Source: Cryptomeria japonica
Lineage: Eukaryota > Streptophyta > Pinopsida > Cupressales > Cupressaceae
Direction: 5' to 3'
DNA: 64,000 nucleotides
NCBI RefSeq assembly: GCF_030272615.1
Contig: NC_081409.1
Coordinates: forward strand, 912,699,840-912,763,839
In this document: piece by piece, positions 24,879 to 35,498 of the stretch
Numbering within the stretch: position 1 is the first letter of the stretch
How the letters are laid out: every line of letters begins with the position of its first letter
Position numbers and translations under genes: made by a program
The notes under the pieces: generated by a model
The model's input: the letters and a program-made list of their open reading frames with translations, nothing else
What the model was told of the DNA's origin: nothing
Databases searched by the model: none

Positions 24879-26072
24879 TGTTACTACTTATCAAGTTGCC
24901 ATTAGTTTTATATCCAAAGTCATTTTATATACTCTAGTCAGTTACTACTGTCGAAACATTTAGTCGGTATGCACAGAACAGTCGGTTATAGAAGAAAGAA
25001 GTCACAGAGCCCAGCATGCACCGAGCTATCTACCAAGTATCATTCCATGTCTATCGAGTAGAAATAATGATACACCGAGTTGATATACACTGAGTGAAAT
25101 GTGTTACTAGATTCATTGAATCTAGACACACATGGGAAAATGTGTTACAAGATCGAGGAACATAAAACCATTATCACATTGGAAATTGCACCTAAAGATT
25201 GTGTATGATTTTGAGGTCATCTAACCAATGAAATATTTTATATAGTTATTCATTCAATAAATCATGTTTGTAAGATCGAAGCAATGAATCAGATCACCGA
25301 CATAAGAGATCTATTTATACAGAGGTGAATGAAGCAAGATGTGTGTGATAGATAGAGATATACAGAGGTGTATGAAGCAAGACATGTGTGATACATAAGA
25401 AAGTTCTAAGTGTTATGACTGTTACAGAGACACAGAGGTCATCGAGAAGGATTTCAGAGAATAGTCAAAGAACAGAGTAAACAGAAGGGTTTACTGAGTT
25501 ACTTTATGGGTTATCGAGGTATGCTATAAGCAAGGTAATCTTATTTTGAGCACATAGAATTTGCTATAACATTCTAGATGTAAAGTTGTAGATATTTGTA
25601 AAGATTTTATTGAAATATTTTGAAGTTGTAAGAGAAACCTTTAACAGGGTAAAAGACTCTAACTAAGTCTATAAATTGTAAAGCCTCTAACCAGGTGCAA
25701 CATTTAGTTTAAGTGTTGTAAAATCCTTTAGCAAGGTAGATCTAACAGATCTTGATACTCCTAACAGGGTAAGCTACCAGAAATAGCTGAACATGTAGCT
25801 CTAACCGAGCACTCTTTATTATTGTAGTAGTGAAGTTGTGGGTGCCATCCCCACCACAGTTTTTCTCTCTAACCAAGAGTTTCTACATAACCAAAATATA
25901 TGTGTTATGGAGTGAATCATGTATGATTGTTATCTATTTGTTTTAGCTTTATGTTATGTTACAACAGTTTTTGGTTTATGCATAATAGTAAAGTTATTGT
26001 TGATAAAAGGATTTGAAGTACTAATTCACCCTTCCCCTCTCAGTACATTAGCTTTCCATATTGGGCCTAACA
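24879..26072 (+). repeat. 5' LTR of the pol-less element
   Basis: 1,194 bp, colinear with 31721-32914. A possible TATA region (CTATTTATACAGAGG) lies at 25311. Downstream a series of phrases such as TTAACAGGGTAAAAG, CTAACCAGGTGCAAC, TTAGCAAGGTAGATC and CTAACAGGGTAAGC is spaced about 30-60 bp apart. The R/U5 part has CACCACAGTTTTTCTCTC, comparable with plant copia LTRs. Confidence 0.92.
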
Positions 26073-26074
26073 AT

Positions 26075-26086
26075 TGGTATTAGAGC
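26075..26086 (+). promoter_or_regulatory. primer binding site (initiator Met-tRNA type)
   Basis: TGGTATTAGAGC two bases after the LTR end. It differs by one C-to-T change from TGGTATCAGAGC. Confidence 0.85.
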
Positions 26087-26134
26087 TTGAATCTTGGAAA
26101 AAGGTTTAACAACCTAAAGAGAAAGATCTTATCA

Positions 26135-27484
26135 ATGGAAGGCTATAAACAATCTCAGAAATTGTGTATCTGCAAGAAGAGTTAGATCATGCTAATCAAG
26201 TGATTGCAGACATGCAAAGACAAATGCAAAAATCATTGAAAGTTAGAAGAAGATTATCTGATGATTTGCAGGACTCTCAAGAGTTAGTGGAGCAAATTGA
26301 AACATCATCTAAGAACAATATATCTAAAGAAACTGAAGAAATGATTGGAGTATTGAAAGAAAAGAACAAAGCACTGACTGATCAGCTAAAAGAAATGAAA
26401 AGAGGACATGAACATTTCAGCACACAGATGACTGATAATCTTGATGCATTGAGGATAGCTGAAGATAAAGTAAGAGATCTAGAAAGAGAAAAACAATAGC
26501 TTGAAGCTTTAGTATCTGAAAAGAATGAAGAAATTACAAGGTTGACTGGGATTCAACAAAATCTATCAGATCAATTAGGTTATGCACATCATGAAGAAAA
26601 TCTGAAAGATGATGAGAATCAAGCATTGAAACTTGAAATATCAAGGTTGACCAATGAACTTGAAATAGAAAAGAAATCCAAGGAAACATTGAAGAAGAGC
26701 TACGAAGCATCAAAGATGTTGGATGAGCAACTGAATACAAGAAGACCCAACAAAGAAGCAGGACTTGGTTACAAAGGAAAAGACTCTATCGAGAAGGGAA
26801 TTCATACAACCGAGAGAGGAGAATCATCAAAGCAAGCTTGAAACAAGAAGCACATCAAAAGAAAGAAGCATATTTGCAACTACTGTGGAAATCAAGGTCA
26901 TACTGCTAACATGTGCCAAATCAGAAAAGGTAAGCAACCGAATGTCACTAAGTCTAATGGTTATTGTTACAATTGCAATATATGGTCACACATTTAACCA
27001 ATGTAGGACAAAGTCTGTTAACAATTATCAGAAGGCAAATTTCAAAGGGTTTTGTAAAAACTACAATAGATATGGACATAGTACCGAGAAGTGTTGGCTT
27101 AAGTAGAAAAACTATATATGGTCTGCACACCGAGCAAATACTAGAGGTTACTGAACTCACACAGATCCTTACTGACAGTATTCTGCAGTACCATGGGATT
27201 ACAATACAAGGATATGGTGTGAATGTTGTGGAAGATATGGACATATAAGTGCCAACTGCTTTATAAGGTTTGGAATGAACAATCGAAGATCATGGAGAAA
27301 TCCTGGTATGGCATGTTTTCATTGTCACAAAGTTGGACACCTGGCTAGAGATTGTAGAGATCAACCTAGAGGAGACACTAAAGAAATAAAAGGCAAATTA
27401 CAAATGATTTGGAAAAAGAAGGAAATTATGTTAAATGAAGAAAGCACCTTACCTACTGAGTTAGGTGCACCTATTCCTAATTAA
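26135..27484 (+). pseudogene. ORF1: coiled-coil protein with five CCHC zinc knuckles
   Basis: The ATG at 26135 (MEGYKQSQKL) is followed by a one-base frame change near 26160. Then a long Glu/Lys/Leu-rich heptad-type region runs to about 26840 (ELDHANQVIADMQRQMQKS, LEALVSEKNEEITRLTGIQ, LEISRLTNELEIEKKSKET), interrupted by TAG at 26497 and TGA at 26839. Five CCHC boxes follow: CNYCGNQGHTANMC (26875-26916), CYNCNIWSHTFNQC with an indel (26965-27004), CKNYNRYGHSTEKC with the second Cys changed to Tyr (27053-27094), CECCGRYGHISANC (27218-27259) and CFHCHKVGHLARDC (27314-27355). The last frame ends in TAA at 27484. This resembles the C-terminal half of copia Gag proteins of the SIRE type, but no capsid (UBN2-like) domain precedes it. 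Likely role: nucleic-acid-binding Gag-like particle protein. Five knuckles is more than the usual one or two. Confidence 0.75.
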
Positions 27485-28036
27485 TCGGTAAAGGTATGAA
27501 GGGACTACATTCTCTCAAAGATTAAATCTTAACAGTTCCTATTTTATTATGTACTTAATTCAAAATCTACATAACTAAGATATATTAGTAAGTTTGAAAT
27601 TCTATCAAAGCCTTTTGGAGCACTATACAGGAAGACTGTCAAGTCGGTGAATACAGGAAGCTTGTCAAGTCGGTAAATGAAGAAAGTCTGGTTACTCGGT
27701 TAAAGCGCAAAAAGGAAGGAAAGTTTAGTGGAACCGAGTGCATTTAATGTTTTTGACCTAACTTGCACAGAGCCCGATAAGGTATATTATTTACTTAAAG
27801 CATTTACACGGTCATTTTTCACTCACCAAGTTTTCAAGAGAGCAGAGCAAAGCAAATCAAAGGCGATCAAACCACCTCCAAAGAAAAATTCAAGGTATTT
27901 ACATCAATCTCAACGAATTGTTAATCTGGTTTACCAGTCATATCAAGTTGTTATTATCTGCTAAGTGTGAAGCGTCTGCCGTTTAAAAATCTTCAAACCC
28001 TAAGGATCTTGTGTTAATTCTTATCTGAAATCTGCA
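27485..28036 (+). other. inter-ORF region of the pol-less element
   Basis: Between the two ORFs, with ACCGAG/GTCGGT words (for example CAAGTCGGTGAATACAGG and CAAGTCGGTAAATG) but no recognised motif. A partial frame at 27728-27960 (FNVFDLTCTEPDKVYYLLKA) may be an upstream exon or leader peptide. Confidence 0.45.
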
Positions 28037-31000
28037 ATGGCACCTAAGATCCAGAATCCCATTTTGTTGAGAACATCGAAAAGGCCTCACTAAAATACTC
28101 TTTAACTCCCAAAATTGCATCTGAATCGGATGACAAAACCGTATTTTCACTCATTCTGGATAGAGATTTATTAGTCGAGGATGTGAGATTCTTTACCAAA
28201 TGTCGAGTTGAAGAACTAGGTCACGTTGAAATCAAAGACACATATGATGAATTGTGCACCGATGGTGAAATGGATAGCAAGTATGAGCACATTAAGATCA
28301 AGGGATTGACTAAAGCCCTAACCTATCCCCGTGTCTTCAAAACCCAGTGGGTCAAGTTTTTTTTGAGCAAAGTTCATGATGACTTCATGTGGCTAGAGAA
28401 AAAACCTTTCAAGATCACCAAGGAAATCATTCATTTGATCACCGGTTACCCTATTCATGATCATGCCCGAGCTCAGAAAATGATATCACAAAAGGAATTG
28501 ATTAGTTTAATCGGAGTAAAATCATATTGCAGAGGACTGAAATTGAACAATGTCACTAATGCAGAGCTAAAGTTTGCCATTAGAGTAATAGGTTACTATT
28601 TCTTCCAATCGGCAAGGGAAAACAGTGTACCCTGTGCAGCAGTAGACTTAGCATATAAAATTGTGAAGAAAGGCATGAAAATTGATTTATGTGAGGTATT
28701 GCTGAAAAACCCGTTTGAGAATCTAAACACCATAAGGAAGCCAAAGAAGAACAATTCGGCCAATACACTAAAGTTTGGATCACTGTTAATATACATGTTT
28801 TTCTGTTTTGAAAAATTCTTTCCATCAGTCGGTAAAGTTGTTTGGGAACTACACCGACCAATCACCCATCAAATCAATGACTTCATCAAGAAGCTAGGTG
28901 ATAACTTTAATGATATTATGGATGATTACTTTAGCAAGTTTTAGGAAAGGATGCATAACAGGTACCAGATTCCACCTAAGCTAGTGGAGAAATACAAGGA
29001 TGACATATGTTTTGAAGTGGACACTGATTACTGTTATGTGAATGTTGTCGAACCAAGAACTCAATCTTTGCCACCTATGGGTTACAAGATTGATTTTGAC
29101 ATCACATAACAGCAGATAGATGCATTTCTTACATTACCAAGGCATGCTACCGAGTTGAGGTATGGAACATATGAAGAAGTGAAGGAAAAAGTAAAAATAA
29201 GCATTGTAGTACCCAAAGCTACAAGGAAGGCAACAAAGATGATAAAGGCATTAACAGAGAAATTTGGAGAAGATTCTTCCTCCACACCTGTCAAAGGCAC
29301 TATAGCCATTACTGAAGAGGAATCTGAAGCCCAAGAGGCAGCTATAACATTGAGCACCGAATTGCCTAAGGGAAAAGTGTTGAAAAGAAAGAAATAGGAT
29401 ACATCAAAGGTATCACCAACTCCTCCAGCCAAGCGACCTAACACAAGAGCATCTGTAGCTTCACCGAGTAAGAAAACAAAGAGTGTTGCCGCACCAAAGG
29501 TAACAAAAACTTACAAGAAATCTACTCGGAGACTCATTTTGACCAAAGAGTCTAGTGACACTGAATCTGAAGATGCAAGTAAATTTCAGATTGTCAAGAG
29601 CAAGAAGGTAAATGTACACAGTGTTGAAAATTTTATGTGCTAATCTGCAGAAATATGGTGAATTTGGATCATTCAGATATGTAAAATATGAATCCAGATC
29701 TGATGATGAAAAGAGATAAATAGAAGAAGCGGTCATCTGCACACTATTGAAATTCTGATTGGTCCCATTGGAAGTATGTAAATCTCTTCCAAATGAATTA
29801 TATTTGCATATTGACAATAGGTGGAAGTATGCAATGGACTTAGAGAAACAGATGAGAGAAAGAAGTCTGGTACATCTTTTCCCAGACATGTCGGTAGATG
29901 AGATCACTGAACATCTGAAAAACTGCCACACAAAATTCCTAGTCAAGCAAAGAGCTTTGAAATTGATGAATGGCCTTTACTTGGATGTAGAGAATGAGAC
30001 ATAGGAAAAATGGTAGGAAATCTTTCGAATCAAGAATGCTAGTGAGCAAGCTGAAGTTGAAATAGTTGATGTCACCGAGCAAGATCCTGATATCGCCAAG
30101 AAGGACCCTGCTGACACCATACAAGTAGATGAAGATATCATGGATATAGAGGCACCAGAATAGGAAATGATAGAAGGGAATGCTTATGCCCAACTTGTAT
30201 CCAGTGAATTAGTTTTGGAACAAGTTCACCCCTATCCTCCAGTCAATTAGCCTATTTCAACTGAGACCCCTAAGGATACGAAGCAAGGCACAGAAGGTCA
30301 CAAGTCAACAACAGGAGAAGCTACTTCTCAAGAATAGACCTCTCAAGGTCCTTCCAGCACTGAAAATGTTGCAACCGAGACACCAAAGGACACTACAGAG
30401 GCTAAAGAAACCGACCAAAGTGTTGCCTCTATCGAGCAACCTACCGAGGGTCAACAAGCCTCACAAGCTATTGTTTTAGTCCAACTGATGAAAGGCAAAG
30501 AAAAGAAGATGAAAAAACATAGTTTCAAATTAGATTTGTCAAAACCAATAGTGTTCCCCAATGTTGATATATCCAAATTAAAGGGGCAAGCACTCATTGA
30601 ATTCGGTGAACTATGCAAAGCCAAAGCTGAACAGGAGAAGCAAATGGCTATTCAAAAGAAAAATAAAGTACTTGAGAAGGTGAAAGCACTCTTAACCGAT
30701 ATGCTACCTGAAGCTATAGTAACCAAAGATGCAGCCATCCACATTCAACTGGATGAACTCCTAACCAAGATAGAGACATCTCGAGTAGATGCATTCGAAT
30801 ATTTGAGCAAGTTAAAAGACAAGGAGCTCACTACAAAAATGATTGAAGAGGTATAGAAAGCTATTGCCATTAGCAAAGTTAAACTTGTCAAATTTATTGC
30901 TGAGTTGACCCCTCAACTCAAGCACATTCTTTATTTATTTCAGAAACTCTATACATTCTCTGTATTCATTAAGGACATCAAGAATAAAATAGAAGCAATT

Positions 31001-31384
31001 GAGAAAGAGATCATTGATCTCTCTAATAAGTTGACCACTGAGCCACATTCCATTCAGAATTTCTATACCAAGCTACAACAACTCATGGCTTAACAATTGG
31101 AACTAAGGAATGAAGAACACAAGTTAAGGATGGACATAATGACACTTCAAACATTATTCCTTCCTCATCTTTCATCCGTCCAAGAGCATATCAACAAAGC
31201 TACCTCCCTATCCACTCAACAAGAGGGAAGCACCTTAGATGGACTCATTTCACTGTTAGCTTACATTCAAGCACATAATTCACTCATGGACAGTGTTAAG
31301 GATGCCCTCTCTACCGCTCTCACCAATGCAAGCACAAAGTATAAATCCATCTTTGACTAGTTGCCACCACCGAATGGTAACTAA
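28037..31384 (+). pseudogene. ORF2: about 1,100-codon protein of unknown family
   Basis: Starts at ATG 28037 (MAPKIQNP), shifts frame by about residue 8, then holds one frame to 29640 and a second from 29642 to TAA at 31382-31384. The N-terminal 300 residues look globular (YPRVFKTQWVKFFLSKV, PFKITKEIIHLITGYPI, VIGYYFFQSARENSVPCAA, LLIYMFFCFEKFFPSVGKV). A basic/Ser/Thr region follows (PAKRPNTRASVASPSKKTK), then a second compact segment (LFPDMSVDEITEHLKNCHTK), an acidic Thr/Gln/Glu linker, and a C-terminal helical, partly coiled-coil part (KDIKNKIEAIEKEIIDLSN). I read 13 internal stops: 9 TAG, 3 TAA, 1 TGA. No Pol, Env or transposase motif is recognised. It could be a captured host gene or a lineage-specific accessory protein. 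Confidence 0.7.
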
Positions 31385-31708
31385 TTTTTGATGCTTGTCA
31401 AAAAGGGGGAGTGAGTATCATATCATAGTATACAGGGGAATGTAGTATACCGAGCAAAACAAAGTATTCAAATGCAGAGTCAATTTGGAACAGAGAATAG
31501 AGCAGTGAACCGAGTAGTTATCACAGAACATTGATAACCGAGAATGCAAACTCAGAGTTTTGTACAGTATATTGATAAGGGGAGTATATCTAAATATACT
31601 ATTTCATTGACTAATGTATAGACTGTCTGTTTAGTCAAATTTTGTAAGTATATAGATTTTTGAGTTATGAGTTTGAAAGTAGTTTTGTCAAACATCTCAA
31701 CTAATGTC

Positions 31709-31720
31709 AAAAGGGGAGAT
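31709..31720 (+). other. polypurine tract of the pol-less element
   Basis: AAAAGGGGAGAT directly before the 3' LTR start TGTTATTACT. Copia family A has AAAGGGGGAGAT in the same position. Confidence 0.85.
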
Positions 31721-32914
31721 TGTTATTACTTATCAAGTTGCCATTAGTTTTATATCCAAAGTCATTTTATATACTCTAGTCTATTACTACTATCGAAACA
31801 TTCAGTCGGTATGCACAGAATAGTCGATTATAGAAGAAAGTAGTCACAGAGCCCAGTATGCACCGAGTTGTCTACCGAGTATCATTCCATGTCTATCGAG
31901 CATAAATAATGATACACCGAGTTGATATACACCGAGTGAAACGTGTTACCAGATTCATTGAATCTAGACACACATGGGAAAACATGTTACAAGATCAAGG
32001 AACATAAAACCGTTATCACATTGGAAATTGCACTTAAAGATTGTGTATGATTTTGAGGTCATCTAACCAATGAAATATTTTATATAGTTATTCATTTGAT
32101 AAATCGTGTTTGTAAGATCGAAGCAATGAATCAAATCACCGACATAAGAGATCTATTTATACAGAGGTGTATGAAGCAAGACATGTGTGATAGATAGAGA
32201 TATACAGAGGTGTATGAAGCAAGACATGTGTGATACATAAGAAAGTACTAAGTGTTATGACTGTTACAGAGACACAAAGGTCACCGAGAAGGATTTCAGA
32301 GAATAGTCAAAGAACAAAGTAAACAGAAGGGTTTACTGAGTTACTTTATGGGTTACCGACGTATGCTATAAGCAAGGTAATCTTATTTTGAGCACATAGA
32401 ATCTGCTATAACATTCCAGATGTAAAGTTGTAGATATTTGTAAAGATTTTATTGAAATATTTTGAAGTTGTAAGAGAAACCTTTAACAAGGTAAAAGACT
32501 CTAACTAAGTCTATAAATTGTAAAGCCTCTAACCAGGTGCAACATTTAGTTTAAGTGTTGTAAAATCCTTTAGCAAGGTAGATCTAATAGATCTTGATAC
32601 TCCTAATAGGGTAAGCTATCAGAAATAGCTGAACATGTAGCTCTAACCGAGTACTCTTTATTATTGTAGTAGTGAAGTTATGGGTGCCATCCCCACCGCA
32701 GTTTTTCTCTCTAACCAAGAGTTTTTGCATAACCAAAATATATGTGTTATGGAGTGAATCATGTATGATTGTTATCTATTTGTTTTAGCTTTATGTTATG
32801 TTACAACAGTTTTTGGTTTATGCATAATAGTAAAGTTATTGTTGATAAAAGGATTTGAAGTACCGATTCACCCCTCCCCTCTCAGTGCATTAGCTTTCCA
32901 TATTGGGCCTAACA
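31721..32914 (+). repeat. 3' LTR of the pol-less element
   Basis: 1,194 bp, same length and ends as 24879-26072. The ORF-like stretch at 32761-33000 is part of U5 and flank and is not a gene. Confidence 0.92.
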
Positions 32915-32919
32915 GAGCA
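32915..32919 (+). repeat. target site duplication GAGCA (right)
   Basis: Matches 24874-24878. Confidence 0.9.
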
Positions 32920-33031
32920 TCGTTTTCTTCATCATTTCCCCCCTCTTTAGTTGTTCTACACTCTGCTCATGATCTTGATGTATGCCTAGTCCTATACTAA
33001 GGATGAGGACACTGAAGCGAAGGGGGGTCCT
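32915..33031 (-). pseudogene. last exon of gene relic, main part
   Basis: Acceptor TTATTTCAG at 33040-33032, then a phase-1 start (G from the preceding exon plus AG) giving EDPPSLQCPHP, a TAG, YRTRHTSRS, a TGA and AECRTTKEGGNDEENDAP. Both stops fit CAG and CGA codons changed by C-to-T. It runs into the GAGCA duplication. Confidence 0.55.
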
Positions 33032-33127
33032 CTGAAATAACAAAGAAATGGGTTAAATTCAAAACATTTTTCATTATTGTTACAAGTATTTCATTAATTT
33101 AAAGAACATAACCGTGGTGCTCTTTAC

Positions 33128-33190
33128 CTGATGGGGCCACATCATTTTGTCTAGCCTCAACCTCAACATGTTGAACACCCTCTAGATCCT
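33128..33190 (-). pseudogene. 63-bp phase-1 exon of gene relic
   Basis: Acceptor CAACTCCAG, donor CATCAG|GTAAAGAG. Open throughout: DLEGVQHVEVEARQNDVAPS. It starts with two bases and ends with one, the same phase as its neighbours. Confidence 0.6.
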
Positions 33191-33277
33191 CTGGAGTTGA
33201 AATACTAAAGTTTACATTAATGTTGAACACCAATTGCAATTAAATTTGTTTAAAAGAATAACAATGGTCCTCTTTAC

Positions 33278-33352
33278 CTGATTGGGGAACATCACATTCC
33301 TGATGTTGTGTACCCGAATCATGCTCCACTTGGTCACCACTGACTACATGCT
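33278..33352 (-). pseudogene. 75-bp phase-1 exon of gene relic
   Basis: Acceptor TATTTTAG, donor AATCAG|GTAAAGAG, the same donor word as the next exon. Open throughout: HVVSGDQVEHDSGTQHQEC. The shared donor suggests exon duplication. Confidence 0.6.
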
Positions 33353-33459
33353 CTAAAATATTAACAAAAAGGGTTACATTAATTACTACACTAATTACAA
33401 TTTAAGATGTTTAATTGTATTAATAATTACATAAATAAATTTGAATAGCAAATAAATAC

Positions 33460-33520
33460 CTCCACTAATGGGATGTACATCTGGACCTTCATGTGTAGGT
33501 CGTGTTTCATGATTTGCAAG
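33460..33520 (-). pseudogene. 61-bp exon of gene relic
   Basis: Acceptor AATGTAG, donor GTGGAG|GTATTT. Open: LANHETRPTHEGPDVHPISG. Starts in phase 0 and ends in phase 1, matching both neighbours. Confidence 0.6.
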
Positions 33521-33659
33521 CTACATTCCAATGTCATGCGCATTGTTATCATTGCTTGCTTATTTAAAAAAAATATGGTCACTTTATGTTGGAACTCAAT
33601 ATCAATTAGATTATTGGTAAAGTATTCAATTTGAAACAATTTTCATTTAGCTTATTTAC

Positions 33660-33821
33660 CTATGTGACGGATGCACCAGAATCTTGTGTTTTCCCACTCA
33701 ATTCTCATAGCCGTTTAGCCACGACTGTATAGCCTTACTGGTAGGCAATCCTCTTGTCATCTTCTATGGGTGCTCTATTGAATTCAGAGCCCTACATTTT
33801 TGCTTGGTATCGTGAATTTTG
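33660..33821 (-). pseudogene. 162-bp exon of gene relic
   Basis: Acceptor ATCAATGAAAG, donor CACATAG|GTAAAT. One frame reads NSRYQAKM, stop, GSEFNRAPIEDDKRIAYQ, stop, GYTVVAKRL, stop, ELSGKTQDSGASVT and a final TAG. Exactly 54 codons with phase 0 at both ends. The stops are TAG, TAA, TGA and TAG, mostly explained by C-to-T from Gln or Arg codons. Confidence 0.55.
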
Positions 33822-33894
33822 CTTTCATTGATTGATAAAAAAAAATTGTTTACAATTTATAAATATTTTGATGTGATGTTTCATTTACTAATAC

Positions 33895-33929
33895 TTATAA
33901 TTCATGTGGCAAGTTTCATATAACTACCA
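33895..33929 (-). pseudogene. exon of gene relic interrupted by copia, downstream part
   Basis: Continues 41624-41689 after removing the copia element. Junction reading is KHKLGSGSYMKLAT, then TGA. The donor near 33894 (TATAA|GTATTAG) is plausible but gives a phase that does not fit the next exon, so the splice site may be damaged or misplaced. Confidence 0.5.
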
Positions 33930-33934
33930 GAGCC
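33930..33934 (+). repeat. target site duplication GAGCC (left)
   Basis: GAGCC before the LTR at 33935 equals GAGCC at 41624-41628 after the LTR ending at 41623. Confidence 0.9.
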
Positions 33935-35434
33935 TATTGGCATTACAATAGAAAGGAGATTGTTGGCATTTCAATAAGGATATTGAGAAGTTTGTTGGAG
34001 ATTATTGATATAACTGAAGAAGGATGATTACTGTCTTTATAATATTATTTTGTCATTGATGTCAATAAATTGACTTTCTGATCCACTATGATGTTGCCAT
34101 ATCTTGAGAAGTATGTATTGATGAGAATTAAGATGTCGGTAAGTGACACAAAAAGAATGTGATGAATAAGGGGAGAAATAAGTTATTCACTGGGCAACTA
34201 TTACCGAGTTAGACAATGATGAGATCATGTTGTTTTGATTGTTTTGATATCCTACATATATTGTTGATTGTAAGGTTAATATTGTACTATGTCACCAAGC
34301 AAAGAACCTAGTCAGTAAACCCTAAGGTTATCGATATCGGTTAATGAAGGCAGAATGTCTACCGAGTAAAGTTTAGTATTTATCGAGTAACAACCGAGTT
34401 ATGACAGATCGCATTGGATGTATAAAATCATTATTTAGTGAAGGATGCTGATGAGCTGAAGATGAATAGATGATTGGTATGTCGTGCATGAAGTTTTTTA
34501 AGGATCTACGGCAATGGAAAATCAAGAGGAAGGTCTACAACATAGATTGAACTGCAATAACCTAGCACAAGTTCCTAGGAAGGAATGCAAGTTCCAAGGC
34601 AAGGTAAAATGTTTTCAGATCAAAGGATACATTGAACCTAGTCAAGATTGATGATCTGATGGCCAAGATTGATCATGGGAAATGTGATCAAGGAGATTAA
34701 GCGGTTAGCAAATTGTTTATAAATAAGGAATTGTTGATAAACAACGGACACGGGCGAGTGTAAGCACAGGGATGCTACAGAGTGATTACCGAGCACAGAA
34801 GCTTGGAGACCTGTTTGAATAACAAAGTAGGGAGCCCAGTAGAGGGACAAGATAAGTCCTATGACAAGATTGTTTTGAGCAAATAAGAATCTACTTTAGC
34901 ATTTTATATATGAAGTTGCAGATATATTTTCATTACTCTTATTTTGTATAGTGATAGAAAATCTCTTAACCGAGTGGACTTAATAGTCTTATTTGTAAAT
35001 CTTCTAGCAAGGTGACATTCTAAATGAGTGTTTGAAATCCTTTGACAAGGTCACTTCTAACAAAGTGAAGATCCTAACAGATCTGAGGGAAATCCCTTAA
35101 CCGGGTCACATCTAGCAATGTGTTTGTAATCTTTAACATGATTTGCTTTTAACTGAGCATACTCTAGAAGAGTATATTTCTTAGGGGGTCTGAAATCCCA
35201 CAGTGGTTTTGCCCTATTTGGGTTTCCATGTTAAATCTGGTGTTAAATGTGTTATGATGATTATGTGTTTATGAGTTAGCATGTTTAGCAGGTTTTGGTT
35301 ATATTGCTGAAGTATAAGTTACCGAGGTTGAATCTGTTGATTTTATGGAAGATTAAGTTTGTATGATTCACCCCCCCCCTCTCATCTTGTTAGCTATTGG
35401 CATCAGTACTTTACATTTAGTATCAGAACTTATA
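33935..35434 (+). repeat. 5' LTR of family A copy 2
   Basis: 1,500 bp. TATA box TATAAATA at 34718-34725. R/U5 part with CCCACAGTGGTTTTGCC and GGGTTTCCATGTTAAATC, typical of plant copia LTRs. Ends ATCAGAACTTATA. Confidence 0.94.
34718..34725 (+). promoter_or_regulatory. LTR TATA box
   Basis: TATAAATA in the context TTGTTTATAAATAAGG, conserved in all three family A LTRs of the window. Confidence 0.65.
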
Positions 35435-35436
35435 AT

Positions 35437-35448
35437 TGGTATCAAAGC
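35437..35448 (+). promoter_or_regulatory. primer binding site (initiator Met-tRNA type)
   Basis: TGGTATCAAAGC two bases after the LTR. It differs by one G-to-A change from TGGTATCAGAGC. Confidence 0.85.
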
Positions 35449-35498
35449 TCTGGACTTAGGAAGAAAATTTTAAAGATACTTGAGGCAAAGATCCGAAG

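Larger units (their letters stand above)
24879..32914 (+). mobile_element. non-autonomous LTR retrotransposon with two unusual ORFs and no pol
   Basis: Both LTRs are 1,194 bp, start TGTTAYTACTTATCAAG and end GGGCCTAACA, and are flanked by GAGCA. A Met-tRNA-type PBS follows the 5' LTR and a purine tract precedes the 3' LTR. The 5.6-kb internal region encodes, in the sense direction, a coiled-coil protein with five zinc knuckles (ORF1) and a long unrecognised protein (ORF2). I find no protease, integrase, RT or RNase H motif in any frame, so the element must have been moved by enzymes of another element. Its PBS, PPT and LTR layout resemble copia family A nearby, a plausible helper lineage. Comparing the first 320 bp of the two LTRs by eye gives 22 mismatches, 19 of them transitions. 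Confidence 0.9.

Noticed and set aside
28580-28865. Two antisense ORFs inside ORF2
   Set aside because: Opposite-strand shadows of ORF2 without motifs.
29461-29946. Antisense 161-codon ORF
   Set aside because: Opposite strand of ORF2 of the pol-less element; no independent support.
32761-33000. Plus-strand ORF with a membrane-like N-terminus
   Set aside because: It lies in the U5 of the 3' LTR and crosses its border; the same U5 text occurs at 25920 without the continuation.
34638-34850. ORF repeated at 34638, 40825 and 2475 (MSL.WAPY.VIQ)
   Set aside because: All three copies are the same piece of family A LTR read antisense. Recurrence comes from the LTR, not from a gene.
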